From the NCBI GenBank assembly GCA_001872575.1, contig MNWP01000033.1:1-62242 (forward strand): 62,242 nt of DNA, read 5' to 3'. The DNA is from Candidatus Peregrinibacteria bacterium CG1_02_54_53 (GTDB taxonomy: Bacteria; Patescibacteriota; Gracilibacteria; Peribacterales; Peribacteraceae). The notes beneath the pieces were generated by a model that was given only the letters and a program-made list of their open reading frames with translations, made no database searches and was not told the origin of the DNA. Within the stretch, counting starts at the first letter, position 1. Each line of letters opens with the position of its first letter. Positions 57,126 through 62,242 of the stretch are shown piece by piece. The position numbers and the translations under genes are program-made.

Positions 57126-59388
57126 AAGCGCCCATTTGCGTTTTCTCCATGTACACCTTGCGCGCTTTTGCGCCTTCTGCCGGTCCGATCAGGTTTTTCT
57201 GCTCCATGATGTCGAGCAGCTTTGCTGCGCGGGCATAACCCACCGAGAGACGACGCTGCAGCAGACTGGCGGAGGCCTTGCCGGATTCCTGTACCACCTT
57301 CACCGCCTCGAAGAAGAGATCATCCCCGCCGTTGTCATCCGCATCGAGATCGATCTGTGCGTAAGGCTGAGAAAGACTTTGGGCGCTCTCTTCGCCTTCT
57401 TCTTCCTCCGCCATGGCGATTTGCTCCGTAATGCGACCGCCACCGGCGATCTTCACGGCATTGATCACGCGCTCCACCTCCTTCGTGCCGATGTAGATAC
57501 CCTGAATGCGCACAGGATCAGGGGTGGATGCCGTCATGTAAAGCATGTCACCTTTGCCCAGCAGGTCTTCACCTCCTACGCCATCGAGAATGGTGCGCGA
57601 GTCGACCGAGCTCACCGTGCGGAAGGCGATGCGCGTAGGAATGTTGGCCTTGATAAGGCCGGTGATCACATCGACGCTGGGACGTTGTGTGGCGATGATG
57701 AGGTGCATGCCCACTGCGCGTGCCATCTGGGCGATGCGCGCGATCATTGTTTCGGTGTCACGACGGAACTGGCGCATCATGAGGTCGGCAAGCTCATCCA
57801 CCACGATGATGATCCGCGGCAGAAGGTTGGCCTCGTCCGTCTGCTTTTCGTTGTACTCATCCAGGTTTCGTGCACCGGCGTCAGAGAAACGATGCAGGCG
57901 CCTTCCCATTTCGGCAACGGCCCAGCGCAGTGCCTGCAGGGCTTTTTCCGATTCTGAAATGACGGGGGTGAGCAAGTGCGGAATACCGTCGTAGGGCGTC
58001 AGCTCCACACGTTTGGGATCAATGAGAATGAACTTCAGCTCATTGGGAGCGTTCTGATAAAGCAGCGACGTCAGGAACGTGTTCATACACACCGATTTTC
58101 CCGATCCGGTGGCACCGGCTATCAGCAGATGCGGCATGTCATTGAGGGCGGCCACAACGGCTGCTCCGCCGACATCCCGTCCGAGCGGCAGAGTCAGTTG
58201 CGAACTGGTTTGTGTGAATTCGGGGCTTTCGAGAATCTCCCGCAGATGCACGGTGGTTCGGTGCTTGTTGGGCATTTCGATACCGACGAGTGATTTACCG
58301 GGAATGGGGGCCTGAATGCGAAGACTGGGCGCCGCCAGTGCGAGGGCAAGATCATCCTTGAGTCCTTCGATTTTGCTCAGGCGTATGCCTTCGGCAGGCA
58401 TGAGCGTGAACTGCGTCACCGTAGGTCCGGGATGCGCGTCGCGCATAGTGACCGTGATCTCGAATTCCTCCAGCTTCTCTTCGATTTTCTTGGCCTGCAG
58501 TTTCAGCTCTTCATCATCGATGGTCAGTTCACTGCGCGCGTCTTCCAGTAATTCCAAACCCGGAAATGTCCACTCTTCGAAACGTGTGTCTTTCATCTGC
58601 AGGATGTCTTTGATTTTCGACTGTACGTTCTTGCCACTCTTCTCTGCCGCAATTTTCTTGGCGATAGATTTCCTATTTTCCTGTTGGGCAAAAGCCGGAC
58701 GGATGATATTGAGCTCCGGTCCTTCACTGTCCTTTTCGACAAGGTCCTCTTCATCTTCCTCTTCTTTCACGCGGGACCGCATCTGTTTTTTCGGCTCTTC
58801 CATGCGCATCGGCTTGACGGGTCGGGAACGTGTCGCTTCGCGCTTCGCCGTGAACTCCCGGATGGACTGCCATATCGCACCGACATTGGGCTCGAAAGCG
58901 ATGACGATGCCGATGAAGAAGGCCGCACCGAGAACGGTGTAGCCGACGGGACGCGAGAAGAAGAGCAAGAAAGGTACGCTGGCAAGAAAGCCGATCGCCC
59001 CGCCCAGTTCTTCCTTCTTCGTGGCGATTTCCTGAATCGGTGCGCCGATGTGCATGAGCCCGAGAAAACTCACGAGACAGACCACGAGCCCGACAGACCT
59101 CTTAGCTCTGAAGTGATCTTCGCTCGTGAAAAAGTGCAGCAGAGCCGAGACGATGAGAACGGCCGGGAAGATGATGCTCCACTTACCGAAGAAGAACGTG
59201 AGTACGGTCGCAACGGCGCCGCCTGCAGAGCCTGCCTGTTCCCTTAACGAGAGCAGAATGAGCATACCGACCATGAACTGCACAACACCGCTTACTTGCC
59301 GCCGCGTGGCCGGGCTCATCTCGAGGGATAAGGAAGAGCGTTTTCTCCTCTTTGCAGGCCGTTTGAGTTTGCGTCGGTGCTTGGGCAC
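57124..59388 (-). CDS. ftsK: FtsK/SpoIIIE DNA translocase
   Basis: 754 residues from a GTG at 59388. Four or so membrane helices in the first ~170 residues (VVQFMVGMLILLSL; IIFPAVLIVSALLHFFTS; VGLVVCLVSFLGLMHIGAPI) anchor it at the division site. The linker is short and charged. The motor carries Walker A LIAGATGSGKSVCMNTFL and Walker B PRIIIVVDELADLMM, with ATQRPSVDVITGLIKANIPT. The C-terminal gamma winged helix is present (SLLQRRLSVGYARAAKLLDI, MEQKNLIGPAEG). It pumps chromosome ends during division. TAGAAT lies 7 nt before the GTG. Confidence 0.95.
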   Translation of the reverse strand: MPKHRRKLKRPAKRRKRSSLSLEMSPATRRQVSGVVQFMVGMLILLSLREQAGSAGGAVATVLTFFFGKWSIIFPAVLIVSALLHFFTSEDHFRAKRSVGLVVCLVSFLGLMHIGAPIQEIATKKEELGGAIGFLASVPFLLFFSRPVGYTVLGAAFFIGIVIAFEPNVGAIWQSIREFTAKREATRSRPVKPMRMEEPKKQMRSRVKEEEDEEDLVEKDSEGPELNIIRPAFAQQENRKSIAKKIAAEKSGKNVQSKIKDILQMKDTRFEEWTFPGLELLEDARSELTIDDEELKLQAKKIEEKLEEFEITVTMRDAHPGPTVTQFTLMPAEGIRLSKIEGLKDDLALALAAPSLRIQAPIPGKSLVGIEMPNKHRTTVHLREILESPEFTQTSSQLTLPLGRDVGGAAVVAALNDMPHLLIAGATGSGKSVCMNTFLTSLLYQNAPNELKFILIDPKRVELTPYDGIPHLLTPVISESEKALQALRWAVAEMGRRLHRFSDAGARNLDEYNEKQTDEANLLPRIIIVVDELADLMMRQFRRDTETMIARIAQMARAVGMHLIIATQRPSVDVITGLIKANIPTRIAFRTVSSVDSRTILDGVGGEDLLGKGDMLYMTASTPDPVRIQGIYIGTKEVERVINAVKIAGGGRITEQIAMAEEEEGEESAQSLSQPYAQIDLDADDNGGDDLFFEAVKVVQESGKASASLLQRRLSVGYARAAKLLDIMEQKNLIGPAEGAKARKVYMEKTQMGA

Positions 59389-59488
59389 GGTCTGTATTCT
59401 ACCGCACGCGGCGCTGCTGCAAAGCCTTCATTTTGGCTTCCCCTCCAAAACCTTTGGCAGTGCGCCTGAGGTTCGCTAGCATGGACAT

Positions 59489-60361
59489 ATGAAGGTTTTA
59501 CTCTTCGGTGGCCGCGGGTACATGGGTGGGCAGTTGCGACAGATTTTCCCTGATGCCGTTGCGCCCTCGGTGGATATTGCCGATGCTGCCGCGGTGGCTC
59601 AGGTTCTCGATGCCGAGAAACCCGATATTGTCATTAACGCTGCAGGCAAGACAGGCGTGCCCAATGTGGATTGGTGCGAAGATCACAAGGCAGAAACTCT
59701 GCACAGCAATATTCTCGGGCCTCTCGTTCTGCTCGAGGCATGCCGGCAACGCAATATCTACTGGGTGCACTTGAGTTCCGGCTGCGTCTATACGGGGGAT
59801 AATGAGGGCAGAGGATTTGCCGAAGATGACGAACCGAATTTCTCGGGGAGCTACTACTCTCGCACGAAGGCCGTGTGCGAGCGGGCGATCAGGGAGTTTC
59901 CGGTGCTCATTCTTCGCTTACGGATGCCGTTTGACAGTTCCACGCACCCTCGCAACCTTCTCACGAAACTGTCGAAGTTCGAGCGCGTTCTCGACGTACA
60001 GAATTCCATTACCTTTTTGCCGGATTTCCTAACCACTGCCGAGAAGCTTATTCAAAAACGCCAAACGGGTGTTTACAACGTCGTGAATGACGGTGCCATT
60101 TCGCCCTATCGCATCATGGAGCTGTACCGTGAGATCGTGGATCCCGCACACCGGTTTGCACGGCTTGATCTCGATGCGCTCCCAGGGGTGGTGCGTGCAG
60201 GACGCAGCAACTGCGTGCTGTCGATCGAGAAATTGAAGGGGGAGGGGATCACGCTCCAACCGATCGAAAAGGCCGTCAGGAGCGCTCTTTCGGCATTCAA
60301 AAAAGCCGCATCCGGATCAGCGAAAGCGGAAACGATGAACAAAAATTGTATGCAGTGCTAA
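59489..60361 (+). CDS. RmlD-like sugar-nucleotide reductase/epimerase
   Basis: 290 residues of the extended SDR superfamily. VLLFGGRGYMGGQL is the NAD(P) loop; DIADAAAVAQVLDAEKPDIV, INAAGKTGVPNVDWCEDHKA and SSGCVYTGDNEGRGFAEDDE follow; SYYSRTKAVCE provides YxxxK. The arrangement resembles dTDP-4-dehydrorhamnose reductase. Its substrate cannot be decided and no other rml genes are adjacent. TAGCAT (59477-59482) is 6 nt before the ATG. tRNA-Tyr follows 12 nt after on the opposite strand. Confidence 0.82.
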   Translation: MKVLLFGGRGYMGGQLRQIFPDAVAPSVDIADAAAVAQVLDAEKPDIVINAAGKTGVPNVDWCEDHKAETLHSNILGPLVLLEACRQRNIYWVHLSSGCVYTGDNEGRGFAEDDEPNFSGSYYSRTKAVCERAIREFPVLILRLRMPFDSSTHPRNLLTKLSKFERVLDVQNSITFLPDFLTTAEKLIQKRQTGVYNVVNDGAISPYRIMELYREIVDPAHRFARLDLDALPGVVRAGRSNCVLSIEKLKGEGITLQPIEKAVRSALSAFKKAASGSAKAETMNKNCMQC

Positions 60362-60373
60362 CTCTGCAAGAGA

Positions 60374-60458
60374 TGGTGGGCCGGGAGGGACTCGAACCCC
60401 CGAAGGCGAAGCCACCTGATTTACAGTCAGGCCCGTTTGACCACTTCGGTACCGACCC
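60374..60458 (-). tRNA. tRNA-Tyr (anticodon GTA)
   Basis: 85 nt on the minus strand with acceptor stem GGGTCGG/CCGGCCC, discriminator A and encoded CCA. Anticodon stem CCTGA/TCAGG encloses CTGTAAA (GTA). The long variable arm is the class II form expected for bacterial tRNA-Tyr. A disrupted partial copy lies upstream at 60500-60612. Confidence 0.97.
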
Positions 60459-60499
60459 ACGAATACTGCCGTTGGAGAAGAAAGGAACAATGTGGAGGC

Positions 60500-60612
60500 G
60501 GCCCGTTTGCCTGCCCGTCCGTAGTCCCGCAAGTGCGGGACGAAGGCGGGACCACTTCCACCGTCGCTCGCTTAGCGAGCTATGGTGGACAAGTCGGTAC
60601 CGACCCACGAAT
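60500..60612 (-). repeat. tRNA-Tyr 5' remnant split by two palindromic inserts
   Basis: Read on the plus strand, GGCCCGTTTG (60500-60509), ACCACTT (60551-60557) and CGGTACCGACCCACGAAT (60595-60612) join exactly to the 35-bp 5' portion and flank of tRNA-Tyr. They are separated by a 41-bp GTCCCGC/GCGGGAC-type element and a ~37-bp CCACC...GCTCGC/GCGAGC...GGTGG element. So two elements are inserted in one duplicated tRNA fragment. The gap 60613-60731 shows no gene. Confidence 0.85.
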
Positions 60613-60731
60613 TGAAGAATCATTGATGGAAAGAGCTTTATGACCGCGGGAAGTGTATGAGAAAAACAGGAGGCATTCAATGGATTCCGTGGGTGCTTTG
60701 GGATAAAATCCATCCCTTTTCCCTCATCATT

Positions 60732-61037
60732 ATGAGTAAGACCTCCCGTGTTCCGTGTTACTTCAACTCAGGCGACTGGTGTGATTACTCGGCCAGAAAA
60801 GGAGGGGAACGTTCCAGTCTGGCTTCGCTGGCGGAGCAACAGGGTCTAGAGCCCGTGCTTCAGACAATGGCCTCTGACGAATTCAGAACGGCAATCCAGC
60901 AACAGTGCGAGAGTCAGGATCCCCATTGCAAAAGTGTCACTACTGCGTTGCAAAATGCATTCTGTGAAGCCTGCCGCAGGACGGTACAGAAGGCAGGGGC
61001 CACGCGCATCAAGCAGTATAATGTGGAGCCTCAATGA
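60732..61037 (+). CDS. Hypothetical small Cys-containing protein
   Basis: 101 residues from the ATG at 60732 (MSKTSRVPCYFNSGDWCDYS). Six cysteines in spaced pairs (CYFNSGDWC; CESQDPHC; CEAC) suggest metal binding or disulfides. No signal peptide. The leader is pyrimidine-rich with a TAAAAT box about 20-25 nt upstream; longer in-frame reading has less support. No family recognised. Confidence 0.6.
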   Translation: MSKTSRVPCYFNSGDWCDYSARKGGERSSLASLAEQQGLEPVLQTMASDEFRTAIQQQCESQDPHCKSVTTALQNAFCEACRRTVQKAGATRIKQYNVEPQ

Positions 61038-61057
61038 AGATGTCTTTATCAGACTGA

Positions 61058-61324
61058 TTATTGCTCGTTCAGCTCGCAGGTCCCACGGAGGACTTCGCGC
61101 CCTTCGAGCAATCCTCGAATCATCGCTGCATAATCGTACGACATGCGCCTGATGCATACCTCGCCCGTCGAGCAGGAGAAGTCGCACTGTTCATCATCCA
61201 AGACTTTTCTCAGTTCCGTATCGAGTTGCTGGTTCTCTTCATCGCCGATCGGAAACCGGCTCGTGCGGAACGTCAGTGACACTTCGGGCTCGCCGATGGG
61301 AAAGCGGTCGCACTTTTTTGCCAT
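61058..61324 (-). CDS. Hypothetical acidic small protein
   Basis: 88 residues: MAKKCDRFPIGEPEVSLTFR, then TSRFPIGDEENQQLDTELRK. The FPIG element occurs twice near the N-terminus. No recognised domain. TACAAT lies 8 nt before the ATG, matching the leaderless promoter pattern, which supports the call. Upstream neighbour is the dCMP deaminase gene on the same strand. Confidence 0.6.
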   Translation of the reverse strand: MAKKCDRFPIGEPEVSLTFRTSRFPIGDEENQQLDTELRKVLDDEQCDFSCSTGEVCIRRMSYDYAAMIRGLLEGREVLRGTCELNEQ

Positions 61325-61374
61325 AGCGCTTCATTGTACGGAGATGTCCCGATCCAGAAAAGCGTTTTGGCCTT

Positions 61375-62242
61375 CTATATGCGGATTTTTCGCCCCTCAT
61401 AACGCACCAGCTTGAGCAAAGTCTGCTGCCCAAGGATCTCTTTTGAGAGGGGATCGTCGTAATCACTGTCGTACACCACAGTGTTGATGCCGGCATTCAG
61501 AATCATCTTGGCGCAGATCACACAGGGGAATGTGTTGCAGTAGAGCGTCGAACCTTCGATCGAGATGCCGAACTTGGCGGCCTGCGTGATGGCATTCTGC
61601 TCGGCATGGGTTCCGCGGCAGATTTCGGCACGTTGCCCCGAGGGAATACCCAGCTTCGCCCGTAGGCACCCCCCCATCTCGGCGCAGTGCGGTACGCCGC
61701 GCGGTGCGCCGTTGTAGCCCGCTGTCAGCTGTTGCTTATCTTTGGCGATCACCGCTCCCACTTTGCGACGAAGACAGGTGGCGCGTTTGGCCCAGGTGTA
61801 GGCGATCTCCATGAATACCTCATGAAAGCTGGGGCGGTCTTCGCCCGTTTCGAGTCGCTCGAAGTGCGCCAGCTTTGCTTCGAGGTCATCGAGCGATCCT
61901 TCGTTCACGATCAGGTAGTCGGCGCAATCAAGCGTGCGTTGCACCTGCTGACCTTCCGGCGGTTCGCCGATGCCACGTTCTCGGGCAAGCTTCTCCAAAA
62001 TCTCCTCGCGTGAGAGCTTCGAGCCTTCGCGATTGCGCTCGGTGATACGATCAACAATCGTCTCGGGCGATGCCGTGACCCCGATCATTTGAAAACCCGG
62101 CAGCTTTATAAGCTCCTCCCACTCGCCGGGATTGCGGATGCCGTCGATCACCCACCTTCGTCCCGCTTCTGCGGGACTTCGGCGGGCAGGCCCACCTCGC
62201 TCCTCTTCTGCGGGACTTCGGCGGGCAGGCCCACCTCGCTCC
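61375..62242 (-). CDS. dCMP/cytidine deaminase with N-terminal kinase-like domain (5' end beyond window)
   Basis: Partial: the frame stays open to the window edge. Upstream of the GTG at 62151 it reads RRW-VIDGIRNPGEWEEL, the conserved end of a P-loop nucleotide-kinase-like domain, followed by MIGVTASPETIVDRITERNR. The C-terminal deaminase domain has the zinc signature GTHAEQNAI and PCVICAKMILNAGI. ComEB-type dCMP deaminases feed dUMP synthesis. The codons just before RRW come from two tandem copies of a palindromic element (62166-62242), so about 26 extra residues (ERGGPARRSPAEA type) are inserted, in frame. Confidence 0.85.
   Translation of the reverse strand, partial: ERGGPARRSPAEEERGGPARRSPAEAGRRWVIDGIRNPGEWEELIKLPGFQMIGVTASPETIVDRITERNREGSKLSREEILEKLARERGIGEPPEGQQVQRTLDCADYLIVNEGSLDDLEAKLAHFERLETGEDRPSFHEVFMEIAYTWAKRATCLRRKVGAVIAKDKQQLTAGYNGAPRGVPHCAEMGGCLRAKLGIPSGQRAEICRGTHAEQNAITQAAKFGISIEGSTLYCNTFPCVICAKMILNAGINTVVYDSDYDDPLSKEILGQQTLLKLVRYEGRKIRI
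62166..62242. repeat. 39-bp tandem repeat of a palindromic element inside a coding gene
   Basis: CTTCTGCGGGACTTCGGCGG and the following GCAGGCCCACCTCGCTCC recur with a 39-bp period (13 codons). The unit is related to the GTCCCGC/GAAGGCGGG elements elsewhere. The second copy is cut by the window edge, so more copies may exist. Confidence 0.85.

Overview
The window looks like a chromosomal segment of a Candidate Phyla Radiation (Patescibacteria) bacterium, most like the Peregrinibacteria/Peribacteria branch. This is inferred from three things: small palindromic inserts inside conserved proteins that yield peptides such as SFAKATEGK, a DUF5671 membrane protein and DUF5320/DUF134 pair of the kind common in that radiation, and VirB2-like and TraG-like proteins embedded among housekeeping genes. 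The standard code fits throughout, no rRNA is present, and two tRNA genes (His, Tyr) are seen.

Layout. 0.4-5 kb: hisS, a 69-codon gene behind an attenuator-like leader, and a fused glucose-6-phosphate dehydrogenase/6-phosphogluconate dehydrogenase. 5.3-7.6 kb: an AT-richer, apparently foreign methyltransferase-like gene abutting a broken C39-like peptidase. 7.6-18.5 kb: a one-strand envelope locus with a cytoplasmic PAS histidine kinase, two stand-alone receivers, a coiled-coil protein, two GlsB/YeaQ-type membrane proteins, S-layer-homology proteins (one ending in a CHRD domain), a DUF3494 ice-binding-type exoprotein and an L,D-transpeptidase. An IS1595-like element and two short deletion derivatives sit inside it, each ending in a promoter that faces the next gene. 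18.9-25.5 kb: a plus-strand accessory island with an Mrr endonuclease, a HEPN-motif protein, a terminase-small-subunit-like protein, an attC-like folded element, small unknown proteins, and a large serine recombinase that has an in-frame TAG and runs into tRNA-His. 25.8-35.7 kb: a PKD-domain membrane protein, two VirB2-like proteins, a TraG/VirD4-like ATPase and cell-wall enzymes (3D/PG-binding and RlpA-like). 35.7-62.2 kb: housekeeping genes including YbaB, MltG, Der, LeuS, an RsmB/NOL1-type methyltransferase, a cation/proton antiporter, DnaG, a primary sigma factor with an added zinc ribbon, a UvrD-nuclease fusion, ITPase, FtsK, an RmlD-like reductase, tRNA-Tyr and a dCMP deaminase cut by the window edge.

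Expression signals are unusual. Nearly all housekeeping and island genes lack a Shine-Dalgarno site; instead a TANNNT -10 box lies only 6-9 nt before the start codon, so their mRNAs should be leaderless. Envelope-locus genes carry short pyrimidine-rich leaders. One small gene (56860) has a classical AAGGAGG site. Short palindromic elements occur between genes, inside genes, and inside partial copies of both tRNA genes, where the broken tRNA sequence shows they were inserted.
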